Source of the DNA: Schistosoma haematobium
Taxonomy: Eukaryota > Platyhelminthes > Trematoda > Strigeidida > Schistosomatidae
Assembly (NCBI RefSeq): GCF_000699445.3
Contig: NC_067200.1
Span: forward strand, 14,452,510 to 14,516,509
Direction of reading: 5' to 3'
DNA: 64,000 nucleotides
The notes beneath the pieces were generated by a model. It was not told where the DNA came from, did not search any database, and worked only from the letters and a program-made list of their open reading frames with translations. The first letter of the stretch is position 1. Each line of letters starts with the position of its first letter. Below, in pieces: positions 26,801 to 34,306 of this stretch. A program made the position numbers and the translations under genes.

Positions 26801-29800
26801 TCCACGGATGTAACACGCCATGAGGCCCATTCAACTGGTTGGTCGCGAAGCAGTAAATGACTGATACGAGGAGCTGGAGGTACAGGTAATGATGGTTCTT
26901 CTTTCTGCAATAGCAAGTCAGTAGTAAATAAGTAAAATCATTCACATCGAATGACAATAAAGAATATTTTAACAGGAAGCAAATCTTTAGCATTGATGGT
27001 TTCTTAAGGACACACTAAATGAGTATATACAAGGTAAAAACATGAATTTCACATTCCACAAAGAATGAAGTAATGTAGAAGTTAGTGTCAAATTACGATT
27101 ACCCTACAATGGAATTTACTATTGGTCATCAAGCTCTTTTAGAGGTCACCAATAAACACTAAACACTCGCCCCAAAATGACACAACAATACAGTGCATTG
27201 TTAAACCTAGCTCTTTGAACGGTGCTGGATCGTGATAAAACCAAACCAAGCAATCATTTCTCTAAATCTAACAAGTAAAAATCCTTTTAATATAAACAAA
27301 CGAACAAAAACGTGACGCAGATGTAAATACTGACCATCAGTCTACTTTAACAGTAGTAGTAGGTAGGGAGTGCCTGAGAATACGTAACGCGTATCTCGAT
27401 CATCGCAACTAATGGAAGTGTGAGCAAGTGATTTTAGAAAAGATTGGCCTAGGCCCAATTTCGGACACTAACTAAACATATTTGAAATCTAAATAAACAA
27501 AACATTGAAGAAACTTGCCTCTGCTTTAGACGCATCAGGTCTCAAACTACGTGTCAACGCCTTAAACTTTAGGGTTGATCGCTTCTCCGAATGTCCCTTA
27601 GCAGGAGTACTAGGAGTTGACTCGACAGCACTGTCGTTTGAAACTTGCTGAGACTTCTCTCCATTTACTTCAGTTTTGTCACCTGGTGTTGCTTCACCCT
27701 GAGTTTCTTGGGGAATAGTTGGAGCCAACTCATCAACAACATTTGGAGTAACAACTTCCCCCTGAGCTGTAGGAGCAGTGACAACATCCGCCGGAGCAGC
27801 TGGTTGTGTAACGCTTTCTGATGGAATAGGCTGAGGAATAGCCACTGCTACACAGCCCCCTGCGTATGCGATCAGTAGATGATTACCTTGAGGTTGTAAT
27901 TCAAGGGATATAATGGGAGAGTCTACCCCAAGTTGATCTCGCTTGTCTGCGGGGACACTAAAACACAAAACATACCAAATTATAGGAATCCTACATTCAA
28001 ATCACACTATAAATAATAAAATCTGAGCTATTTACGCAAGCTTGAAAACCTGATCCTAATTAGTTCATAATAAGTAGCTATAGGATCTTATCAGACGACG
28101 ACAGACCAAAATTTATTCTGTTGGGCTGCAAGTCTACACGTTGGTAGTATATACAGACGGTGGATTAGGTATGTTTACCTACACAATCACAATGGCATAC
28201 ATATTTCCAACCTACATGAAAGGTTAATGTCAAATGGTTGCTGACGTCTCGTAATGAGTAAGGTTAATCCTCGAAGCGATGTAAGGGAGTGAGCATTTCC
28301 CTTACAACTAATCGGTTAGGATTCAAACTTAGAGTTACTTTTTAAACTGGCTCGACCATGGATTGAGAAACTGACCCAGTGGAGTCGGATTAACTGAGAA
28401 AGAGTAATCGTGTGCAAAAATCACACTAAAATCTCCAAACAAACAAAAAAATAGCATACAACGAATCCTAGTAACATTGGTGATAGGAATACGCTTAAAG
28501 AATAATATGACCTATTCACATACTGGTTTTGATTAACTATACTTGGAGACATCAATATTAATATTTTAAGCTAAAAAGTATTCACAGATGTCAGCCTACA
28601 GCAAATTAAGGATAGTTACCAATAACAATGCATGGAAACACTAAAGGAATTACCTGTCGCTGATAATTGAACTTGTACATGCAGTGAGTGTATCATCTCC
28701 CAGTGTCATATGACCATTTTTGACCGCAACTTGACGCAGTGTACCGTTTGCAGAACCAATGTAAATAACACCATGACCAAGACAAATACATGTAATAAGA
28801 TCTTGTTTACCGCTGTGAATGTAAATAAATACAAATTAATTTATCAATGCAAGTATTCAATATATTATTATGCACAGGTACGTATTTGCACTCAAACAAA
28901 ACAAACATAAGTTGGAGTCTTTTTTGATAATTCTGAAGGCGATTCACGTGAAAACCGACAAGTACGCCATACTGTGAAGTACACTAACGACAGGACGAGA
29001 CCACACAATACGATTGTGGATAGCAACGGAAAAATAATATGCCGTCTTTCCTAACTTTCAGTCGAAATTATATTCAACAAAATATAAGGGAAGTATTACA
29101 CCGACAAAGCTAACAAATTAACGTCCTGACAAGATAAATTCTCGTTAGAACCAACTGTCAGCAGATACAGATCAAGGAAGGTCAATACGGTTTGACATCT
29201 TGCTAATACGTTAGCCAAACTACATGCTGAAAACTCATTCATTTTCACATTCGTATATATTAGAAAGTGAAGGTACTGTACGACACAACCTGTGAGAAAT
29301 AACAGCTGAAAAAATGAGACAATTTTAGCCACATGAATCTCTTCACCAAACTCTATTTTAAAGCTGGACACGGTGAGATAGAACGATGATTGTGTCTAGG
29401 TTCCCAAGTAACCAACATGACAAATCGAATTTTTTAATTACTATTGCATCCCAGTGGAAAGCACGAACTCAGTTGTAAACGGATGTCAAGTGACTTGGAT
29501 TCCCTGCCAGACTGGTTTATACGAAATGCCTAATTCTTTCGACAAGACCAATGAGCTCCCCATGAACAACTTTGTGAAGTAATATCCATCAAAATAAACT
29601 TCAGGTCATTGGAACAAGCCTCACTAAGCAAAATGTACGCGGATTTCAAGAGTAAAAAGCGGTGCATTTTACTTAGAAAAGACATTTAGCGATCTAATGT
29701 CTTACTGTTTTTGAGATGCATAGATTACCTTGTTCGGCTGCCGTGTCTGTGAGTGAAGTTTTAGGCAAAAGCATGAATCCATCCAAATGAGGTTGACATT

Positions 29801-30369
29801 TAGCATATACCTAACAGCTATATCCCCATTTGTTAAAAAACGAAATTTCCTATTGGTTAACTTACGTTTGCTGAACTTTTACTTGGCTAGTTGGTGACCA
29901 TCGTCCACATCTAGAATCTAGTTCAAAAAGATCTAACGTTCCGTCAGTTGAAGCGCAAACAATCCGCCCCTATAAGGTATGACATCAGTGTAAAGAGGAC
30001 CTACTTCACCTGGTAAAAACAAAAGAGAAATGATCGGAGAACCCTCTCGTTGGACAGTGAAAACAATGCCCGGTGAGCCATATCTAGGAATGTGAGATGA
30101 GTTCGTCGAAACCTACATTTTTAATACCCCTTTACTTGTTCCTACAGCTAATAAGCCAAGAACTTCGTCGAAAGCCAAAGCGCTTGGAGACTCCAGACAC
30201 CCGTAAGCAGACGACTATTGCAAATAATGTTGGAAAAAGAACTCACCTGGTGACAAGAGTAACTATCGGTATGTTTCCCAAGTGTGTAATCATGTATTCG
30301 CTTAACAATCTCAAGATTTTGCAATTGATGGGGCAATTTTCTGAATGGTTCCAAGATCCTCTGTGCCAT
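11896..30369 (-). CDS. LLGL: Lethal(2) giant larvae homolog, 20+ exons
   Basis: LGL proteins are cortical WD40 scaffolds of the Scribble polarity module; they antagonise aPKC and bind SNARE and myosin partners. Twenty exons joined at AG acceptors and GT (once GC) donors keep one reading phase throughout and give about 1,461 codons. Landmarks in order: PSALAFDEVLGLLAVGTSKG (first propeller strand), FCGGLPRPQFENRYAVSVL, WPPFRPVG with DPRLAI, WNLLAIGSSHGFALLDL, the polybasic RQSFRRLKHFRTS loop, SVWVGTASGKVLAFNLSW, QLLLCSEEQVKLFSIPSLRP and the C-terminal GDVTLDSIKEYL. These follow the order of animal LGL; tomosyn is a relative but lacks the RQSFRR loop at this place. The protein is longer than the usual 1,000-1,160 residues because of acidic, Pro/Thr-rich insertions. 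The first ATG is inferred. The terminal exon is uncertain: splicing to YLRS-stop at 11896-11910, or read-through to a stop at 11989. Confidence 0.88.
12025..12190 (-). CDS. LLGL: LLGL exon 20, C-terminal extension
   Basis: It encodes a Thr/Val/Lys-rich piece (TTELSTEKRTLVEGGKITTT, then DGKITKDDVVKFVADGEPEV) not seen in vertebrate LGL. GTGAGT follows in phase 0; splicing to TAG|TATCTTAGG at 11910 would end the protein with YLRS. If unspliced, the frame runs on 11 codons to a stop at 11989. An ATTAAA polyadenylation-like signal lies at 11832-11837 (minus strand). Confidence 0.72.
12337..12494 (-). CDS. LLGL: LLGL exon 19
   Basis: It ends with GDVTLDSIKEYLNG, the counterpart of the C-terminal GDVTVEDVKDFLG of vertebrate LGL. 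Here the protein continues into a further exon instead of stopping. Confidence 0.88.
12592..12878 (-). CDS. LLGL: LLGL exon 18
   Basis: Ninety-five codons plus a split codon. TLPCVATRTYNTHVFWSIGC takes the place of the last propeller strand (ASCVFTRHGQGFYLISPSE); beyond that it is divergent. Splice phase supports it on both sides. Confidence 0.8.
13598..13772 (-). CDS. LLGL: LLGL exon 17
   Basis: It encodes WNAVATLLDGQIAVLSLPNL, the family's CLACLTNLGDVHVFSVPGL strand. The intron before it contains a Gypsy relic in antisense orientation. Confidence 0.9.
13985..15105 (+). pseudogene. Ty3/Gypsy relic: integrase then Gag piece, antisense in LLGL intron
   Basis: Frames with stops encode an integrase: AYWPTMDQDIET (zinc-domain end), VWERLHADFAAP (first catalytic D) and ELTKWPQNY. 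The open piece at 14361-14609 has CFGVPETLVTDNDSQFV (second D) and SPPYHPQSSGQAESFVDTFK (HPQSNGQAE block with the catalytic E). The piece at 14851-15105 reads MAEDQFKRLAFVCSPRSPED with AGNDERVRQ before it, which resembles trematode Gypsy Gag, although Gag should precede integrase. So the relic is rearranged or nested. Inverted 11-mers CCCATCCAATC and GATTGGATGGG flank 13999-14097. Confidence 0.7.
15342..15675 (-). CDS. LLGL: LLGL exon 16
   Basis: It encodes HQLLLCSEEQVKLFSIPSLR, equivalent to HAVLIASEEQFKVFTLPKVS. A Glu-rich, probably disordered piece lies on each side. Exactly 111 codons follow the split codon, ending in phase 0 before GTAAAT. Confidence 0.9.
15796..16240 (-). CDS. LLGL: LLGL exon 15
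   Basis: After an acidic Gln/Glu-rich linker it encodes SSAVRCLLFSETYVQ, RAPSVWVGTASGKVLAFNLS and HHHSPIVSLYIIDA. In LGL these are VVRCLYFADTFL, TMWAGTNSGSVFAYAL and HRAPVVAIAVLD. Confidence 0.92.
16455..18431 (+). mobile_element. Family B LINE, internally deleted, in LLGL intron 14
   Basis: The left part (16455-17200) looks like the LINE 5' region: GTTGCTGCTACCTTGACGTA, GTGGTCGGGCATGCCT, then coding text that ends in GFDVRTLLSG, the VRTL start of the endonuclease. It joins at about 17201 to FATSRGVRQ of the RT and continues to the 3' end. The endonuclease and the N-terminal RT are missing. The right part equals 5068-6297. It lies antisense to LLGL between exons 14 and 15. Confidence 0.72.
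17202..18431 (+). repeat. 1.23 kb direct repeat, right copy (partner 5068-6297)
   Basis: This segment is a near-perfect copy of the left partner at a constant offset of 12,134 bp. Left of the breakpoint the partners differ: RT coding text there, endonuclease-start text here. Right of GCTAAT they diverge completely. Confidence 0.85.
18832..19026 (-). CDS. LLGL: LLGL exon 14, polybasic phospho-loop
   Basis: It encodes LTSTMRQSFRRLKHFRTS, about residues 885-902, aligned with SLKKSLRQSFRRIRKSRVS. In animals this is the membrane-binding loop whose serines aPKC phosphorylates to release LGL from the cortex. The RQSFRR serine is kept; flanking sites are Ser/Thr. An acidic Ser/Thr-rich linker follows. 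Confidence 0.92.
19125..19365 (-). CDS. LLGL: LLGL exon 13
   Basis: It encodes PPSQITSLALELSWNLLAIG and SSHGFALLDL, the strand [29 protein letters not shown] of the family. It ends in phase 1 before GTAAGT. Confidence 0.92.
20761..21123 (-). CDS. LLGL: LLGL exon 12
   Basis: It encodes EEETWPPFRPVGYC, CDPRLAITQLLVLLG and LTLVVGGAGGQVSLWV. In LGL these are WPPFRKVG, DPRLGVQKV and MVVAGTAGQVLVLEL. It ends with YIWKDALSLR, equivalent to FTWKGHERL. This exon separates LGL from tomosyn most clearly. Confidence 0.92.
21515..21790 (-). mobile_element. Family B LINE fragment in LLGL intron 11
   Basis: The reverse complement holds decayed MAQNRS-CKCIHS and RHVLPMPNRH-like blocks, visible on the plus strand as TTTGCATCACTGTGACCGGT and TGGCATAGGTAACACATGTC. 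It inserted in the same orientation as LLGL. Confidence 0.45.
22368..22634 (-). CDS. LLGL: LLGL exon 11
   Basis: Exactly 89 codons in phase 0. It encodes CSWPIWGGSHNG and DVIVLGHSNGWVTLWAVGRG, the family's WPITGG and LLLTGHEDGTVRFWDAS strands. Confidence 0.9.
23257..23444 (-). CDS. LLGL: LLGL exon 10
   Basis: It encodes ATLLVLTERELVAIDLTQPD and WPVYDSPFLNCMDFTPVTAI. This corresponds to ALAVLLEEELVVLDL and the WP-x-x-x-x-PYL-SAIT segment of LGL. Confidence 0.9.
23717..23877 (-). CDS. LLGL: LLGL exon 9
   Basis: It encodes LLTVFCGGLPRPQFENRYAV and QFGSKVIDFVLVPSEG. This matches the hallmark FIIFSGGMPRASYGDRH and FTSRVIDF strands of the LGL/tomosyn family. Confidence 0.9.
24040..24480 (+). repeat. 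Possible dispersed repeat, unclassified, in LLGL intron
   Basis: This block is less AT-rich than the surrounding intron and reads like degraded coding DNA (frames at 24072-24284 and 24290-24484). I do not recognise a family, so this is called from composition only. Confidence 0.25.
24955..25030 (+). repeat. tRNA-like sequence (SINE head or tRNA pseudogene)
   Basis: TGGCTTGGTGATTAAGGCGC resembles an A box of a type II (Leu/Ser) tRNA, and GGTTCGAACCC is a B box at the right distance. The T stem pairs badly (TCAGG with CCCAC) and no acceptor stem can be closed, so a functional tRNA is unlikely. Confidence 0.45.
25160..25322 (-). CDS. LLGL: LLGL exon 8, probable
   Basis: Phase demands one exon of length 1 modulo 3 between exons 7 and 9. 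This 163 bp open segment fits: acceptor GTGATAG, reading SHGFHIFPMRNWIQSAR and on, and a weak donor (GCG|GTGTAT). HIFPMRNW could stand for the FPCKAINKILW segment of the family, followed by a lineage-specific insertion. A stronger-looking donor (GTAAAT at 25138-25143) would break the frame. This boundary is the least certain in the gene model. Confidence 0.5.
26667..26904 (-). CDS. LLGL: LLGL exon 7
   Basis: It encodes ASWRVTSVDSLSTEVVVAYG and DGAFQVWPI, a WD40 strand pair, and ends at DPPNTPYG, the family's TTPYGPFPC junction. It begins in phase 0 after TTGCAG and ends in phase 1 before GTAAGC. Confidence 0.85.
27355..27425 (-). mobile_element. Family B LINE scrap in LLGL intron 6
   Basis: The reverse complement reads AGTTGCGATGATCGAGATAC then GCGTTACGTATTCTC, a decayed [11 protein letters not shown] block. 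Only about 70 bp is recognisable. Confidence 0.35.
27519..27957 (-). CDS. LLGL: LLGL exon 6, with disordered insertion
   Basis: It opens with SPIISLELQPQGNHLLIAYA (family: KILIGYSRGLLVIW) and then diverges into about 100 residues rich in Pro, Thr, Glu and Ala (for example PAAPADVVTAPTAQGEVVTP), ending in a basic KRSTLKFKALTRSLRPD patch. This insertion interrupts the propeller and is not part of the general family. The donor is the non-canonical AG|GCAAGT, confirmed by phase. Confidence 0.85.
28654..28812 (-). CDS. LLGL: LLGL exon 5
   Basis: It encodes DLITCICLGHGVIYIGSANG, another WD40 blade strand of the form ALGTEGGSIFFLD in the family. Acceptor TTCACAG and donor GTAATT keep the phase with both neighbours. 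Confidence 0.85.
29866..29969 (-). CDS. LLGL: LLGL exon 4
   Basis: It reads GRIVCASTDGTLDLFELDSR, the equivalent of GRLLSLLDDSSLHLWEI in vertebrate LGL. It follows a 35 bp intron (29970-30004) and ends at donor GTAAGT. Confidence 0.85.
30005..30083 (-). CDS. LLGL: LLGL exon 3
   Basis: The split codon gives KIYGSPGI at the junction, matching VKIYGAPGV of the family. The exon ends with LLFLPGE before donor GTAGGT. A competing donor two codons upstream (GTGAAG) would break the frame, which fixes this boundary. Confidence 0.85.
30117..30214 (-). CDS. LLGL: LLGL exon 2
   Basis: It encodes CLESPSALAFDEVLGLLAVG, the canonical ALAFDP-AIGT first WD40 strand of LGL and tomosyn. The 32 bp intron before it (30215-30246) and the 33 bp intron after it are micro-introns. 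It ends in phase 2 with AAAAT before GTAGGT. Confidence 0.85.
30247..30369 (-). CDS. LLGL: LLGL exon 1 (start codon)
   Basis: Forty-one codons from ATG at 30369 to CACCAG followed by donor GTGAGT. The encoded N-terminus (MAQRILEPFRKL and on) is not conserved, but its length fits the roughly 40 residues that precede the first propeller strand in animal LGL. No in-frame upstream exon was found; a non-coding leader is possible. Confidence 0.6.
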
Positions 30370-31989
30370 TTGTGAAAACAGAGGACAGCAACACCGAAAT
30401 GACTAATTCAAATTTCAAACAAGGATCCAGGCACCTATTAAATTGATGCAGCTAATCAAATATGGTGAAAATGCCAGAAGAAAAAATGGATTGTAATAAC
30501 TTATTTGTGATTAAATCTGGATAAAATAATTCAGGATTGATCGATATTTAACGACTGGTGTGGGCAGGATTAGTTTAGTTAATTCAAGAGTTCTGCATAT
30601 AAACCGGCAATCCTGGAACTAAGTCCCGCAGTCTACTGGCATTAGTGCCTAGGCATGCTCATCCATCAAAATCTAAACTATTCAACCTGAACCTACCCTT
30701 CTACGACGTGATCAGCAAAAGTCACAATGTATGGTGTCCCTCCGTATATAAAATGGTCCGAAATATGTTTTAGGCTCATGAGACTGATTACAGCTGAGCT
30801 TTATGATTCCATCTCGTGAATTAATCCTTGACAGTCTAATATTTTTGTCGTTTCCCTTCGTACCTTGATCTACGTAACCACGATTTCACTCAAATACATA
30901 AGGTTCTGTAACGTTGTGCAATGGAGAACCCTTTCGTACATATGACGGGCATAGTTCCACCTCCTTACTAATGTTTCACTGCTCCACTGTAACCGATCTG
31001 TACTGTTTAATGCCTGTAGAACAATCGGGTTCAGCACTGACCAAAACTGAAATGAAATATTTTGTTCATTTGTGTGAGGTAAATCAAGAGACGCTCTTGA
31101 AAGAGCCCAATTCTTATCGCATCAGGGACAATCTCTTGTCAACCTACTGATTATTCCTCATGAATTTCGAGATAGGTAAAAAAAAGTCAGACTTCACCAG
31201 AGAGGTACACCTAAATCCGTCTCCTTTGACGGAGTCCAACTGTATGCGACTTCACACAATGAAACCAAAGACATCTGAAAGTTGTTTATACAAACGGTAG
31301 GATCATCAACATGAGATATAAACAGCCCAGGAATTTCAGTGTTGCTTTGGTGACATCTAATGCAACATTACAGAACATTGTGAGTAATATTCCTACAAGC
31401 TTCTTACAATAGAAATGACTACTCGGAACCTATGACTATGATGATGTCCATTCTGAAAATTCATTGTAGTAGTTCAACCATCGTTCAGATTACGTCACTG
31501 GAAGTACTAAATATTCAAACGAAGATACTTATTAAGAAAAATGCAGTTTTCAGAACACTCCAATATGCCTATCTCAAATGATCGTCGAATCAGACGACCA
31601 TATCAAATTTATTTCATTCACACATCTGACACTACTGTTTATATATCAGTGAATTTATTGGAACTTCGTTGAGGCTGGGAGGATCCTATCATCCAACGTA
31701 TATATGTAACTTAATGCAGTTGGTAAGCAATCACTACGCTCGCTGTCTAATATGAAGGTGATCCACATCCAGGTACCATTGAATCTAAGTAGTTTTGACA
31801 CAGATCAGCCACTACTAGTGAGTTGATTAAATGATCATAGAAGATGAAAATATACGAATGCCCGATGAAAAAATACAACTGATAAGTTGTATGGTGTGTT
31901 GCAAATAATGATAATAAATAAAACTGTGGTGTCAATTTCAAATAGCATTCTCCGTGAGTGGGAATAGTTAACCAGTGTTCCAGAAGAAG
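30370..31989. other. LLGL 5' flank, no gene recognised
   Basis: This is the presumed promoter and leader region of LLGL. Frames here (for example 30914-31150 on the plus strand) have no family I recognise and no splice support. No clear TATA or trans-splice leader site can be assigned by eye. Confidence 0.4.
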
Positions 31990-31994
31990 GATAG
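31990..31994. repeat. Target-site duplication, left (GATAG)
   Basis: GATAG directly precedes the outer TGTTAT of the LTR array and recurs directly after its last ATAACA at 39228-39232. Five base pairs is a usual target-site duplication for Ty3/Gypsy integrases. Confidence 0.85.
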
Positions 31995-32578
31995 TGTTAT
32001 GACCTTGAAGTTGAGGGTTCAAAACTTTTCTCCACCCCGTCGCCAATTGTTATGACCTTGGATGTCTGACTTTTCGATCACACGACTTATCTACCAATCC
32101 GGATACGACTTATACGAATCTTCACACTAGGCCAACCAATGACGTTTAACCGGTGTGGGCAGTTTAGTGTCCTTATTGGTCCTATGTCCTACGAGCCCTT
32201 CCACTTGAGTCCAGAACAAGATACCAGCTTCCGAATCAGAGCAGATCAGACCAGAATCAGAGCAGATCATTTATTTCAGGCATACTTAGTTTATATATCA
32301 ATCACACAGACCGCAACGTACCATAAAATAGGAAATAATATTTGTACACAAATAAGCCCAAAAAGTGGCTGTGAATGTGGGAGGCAGTAGTTAGTAAACT
32401 GAACATAACTTAAGAACCGTAAATCGTACAATAATAAATTATAGGCCAAAATAAAGCTTGTCATAAGAGGGATATAAATATACATAGTGTAATTGTTGAG
32501 TAGTTATACAATAAGAATATCAGTCCATGAATAGTCCTCGGAAGTTACCTGTAACTTAATCTCCACTCGGATATAACA
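31995..32578 (-). repeat. LTR 1 (terminal 3' LTR)
   Basis: 584 bp, TGTTATGACCTT to GGATATAACA on the plus strand. A second TGTTATGACCTT lies 53 bp inside, at 32048. This is the 3' LTR with respect to the element's direction. Confidence 0.88.
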
Positions 32579-32603
32579 CCTCCCCCTTTTTTTTTTTTGA
32601 AAA
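32579..32603 (-). promoter_or_regulatory. Polypurine tract of LTR element (body 1)
   Basis: The minus strand reads a long A-run, then GGGGGAGG, then the LTR start TGTTAT. This is the usual plus-strand primer of LTR elements. Equivalent tracts lie right of LTRs 2, 3 and 4, with varying A-run lengths. Confidence 0.7.
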
Positions 32604-32645
32604 TTCCAACTTTAGATTCTGATTAAAAAAAAGAATTATGTGACT

Positions 32646-33575
32646 TTAAATTCCTCGACATTCTCCTCCTCCTCGAAATAATGTTGGGTCCTTATGGCTC
32701 CAAATTACAACTAGTAGGACTTTATTTAAACCATGTTTCTTGTATTGACTGGAGAATCCACTAAAAATGACTAGATGATGATGAACGACCATCGACTTGA
32801 GGTCATTACTTCCAAATTCATTATGAATCTCGTTAGTAGATAATGAGTCATTAAGAAAGTCAACGCCTAACAAAATTAAATTAGATTTTTGACCATCATT
32901 TGAAACAGCCGACATATTTTCTTCATTGTTATAAGAAGTTTCATTAAAATTATATGTATTATTCTGAGAACCAATATTTGGTACATTGTCATTAGAAATC
33001 GGATAAGTCGACTCAATATCAATTTCTGTCTTCCGGTGATTTCGAGTAACATCTGGTACAATTGGGTTCATCGTGTTGCTCCAGTTATTTTCTGAATACG
33101 AGTCCCCACAGCTTTCTCGACTAATAGCACGTGGATCACAATTTTGTTCGAGCTGGAGTTTATTTTCAGAGCTAGACAGAACCAGTAGCGTTTCATTCAA
33201 TTCTGGACTCTGGGCTTCATCTACAGGATCTGGTTCTTGATCATCTGGTATTGTCACAACTTCATGAGCATTTAGAACAGTATTTTCTTGCTGTGAGCCG
33301 GATACGTTACAAATATTACGTTCTGATTCAGGTATAAGGGGATGTGAATCCTCCACAGGATATGCTTCTGAATTGTCCATTGCTGCACCATTATCTGCAT
33401 GATATATAGATTTCTTATTTTCTGCTTGAATGCAAAGTCTGCCCAAAACTGTTATAAATAGCTCTTGTTGCAAGGCAAACATCTTCTGCTGGTGCTGTAA
33501 TATTAACCGCAACTGTTCGAAAGAAATCGACTTTTTTTTTTTGCCAATAATATTAGCTCCAAAAATCACCGGCAA
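32646..33575 (-). CDS. LTR-element ORF, body 1
   Basis: About 290 codons shared by all four bodies. The N-terminus FEQLRLILQHQQKMFALQQE looks like the coiled, Gln-rich start of trematode Gypsy Gag. An acidic Asn/Ser/Glu-rich middle follows, then SNLILLGVDFLNDSL, and it ends KDPTLFRGGGECRGI. These pieces look like Gag and Pol edges left after deletion of RT and integrase; that reading is an inference. The upstream run is 11 A on the coding strand, which keeps the frame open to the left, but there is no ATG before MFALQQ. Confidence 0.6.
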   Translation of the reverse strand: MPVIFGANIIGKKKKSISFEQLRLILQHQQKMFALQQELFITVLGRLCIQAENKKSIYHADNGAAMDNSEAYPVEDSHPLIPESERNICNVSGSQQENTVLNAHEVVTIPDDQEPDPVDEAQSPELNETLLVLSSSENKLQLEQNCDPRAISRESCGDSYSENNWSNTMNPIVPDVTRNHRKTEIDIESTYPISNDNVPNIGSQNNTYNFNETSYNNEENMSAVSNDGQKSNLILLGVDFLNDSLSTNEIHNEFGSNDLKSMVVHHHLVIFSGFSSQYKKHGLNKVLLVVIWSHKDPTLFRGGGECRGI

Positions 33576-33658
33576 TTATACAGCTAATTTATTTCCAAAA
33601 TCTGAGTCACCACTTGTATTATTATTATTTCTTTGTTGCCAAAATCCCCGTCGCCAAT

Positions 33659-34242
33659 TGTTATGACCTTGAAGTTGAGGGTTCAAAACTTTTCTCCACC
33701 CCGTCGCCAATTGTTATGACCTTGGATGTCTGACTTTTCGATCACACGACTTATCTACCAATCCGGATACGACTTATACGAATCTTCACACTAGGCCAAC
33801 CAATGACGTTTAACCGGTGTGGGCAGTTTAGTGTCCTTATTGGTCCTATGTCCTACGAGCCCTTCCACTTGAGTCCAGAACAAGATACCAGCTTCCGAAT
33901 CAGAGCAGATCAGACCAGAATCAGAGCAGATCATTTATTTCAGGCATACTTAGTTTATATATCAATCACACAGACCGCAACGTACCATAAAATAGGAAAT
34001 AATATTTGTACACAAATAAGCCCAAAAAGTGGCTGTGAATGTGGGAGGCAGTAGTTAGTAAACTGAACATAACTTAAGAACCGTAAATCGTACAATAATA
34101 AATTATAGGCCAAAATAAAGCTTGTCATAAGAGGGATATAAATATACATAGTGTAATTGTTGAGTAGTTATACAATAAGAATATCAGTCCATGAATAGTC
34201 CTCGGAAGTTACCTGTAACTTAATCTCCACTCGGATATAACA
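33659..34242 (-). repeat. LTR 2 (shared, internal to array)
   Basis: 584 bp, same ends and the same internal second terminus (33712). It serves as 5' LTR of the left body and 3' LTR of the next. No target-site duplication flanks it. Confidence 0.88.
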
Positions 34243-34306
34243 CCTCCCCTTTTTTTTTTTGAAAATTCCAACTTTAGATTCTGATTAAAAAAAGAATTAT
34301 GTGACT

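Noticed and set aside
29870..30369. Tomosyn (STXBP5) as identity of the large gene
   Set aside because: N-terminal propeller strands fit both families, but WPPFR-VG/DPRL, the RQSFRR loop and the GDVTLDSIKEYL end fit LGL, and no C-terminal SNARE-like coil is visible.
33430..33666. Plus-strand frame opposite the LTR-element ORF, and the 83-codon plus-strand frames repeated in each LTR
   Set aside because: They lie in LTR or antisense DNA, repeat with the array, and have no start or splice context. Presence in all LTRs follows from repeat identity.
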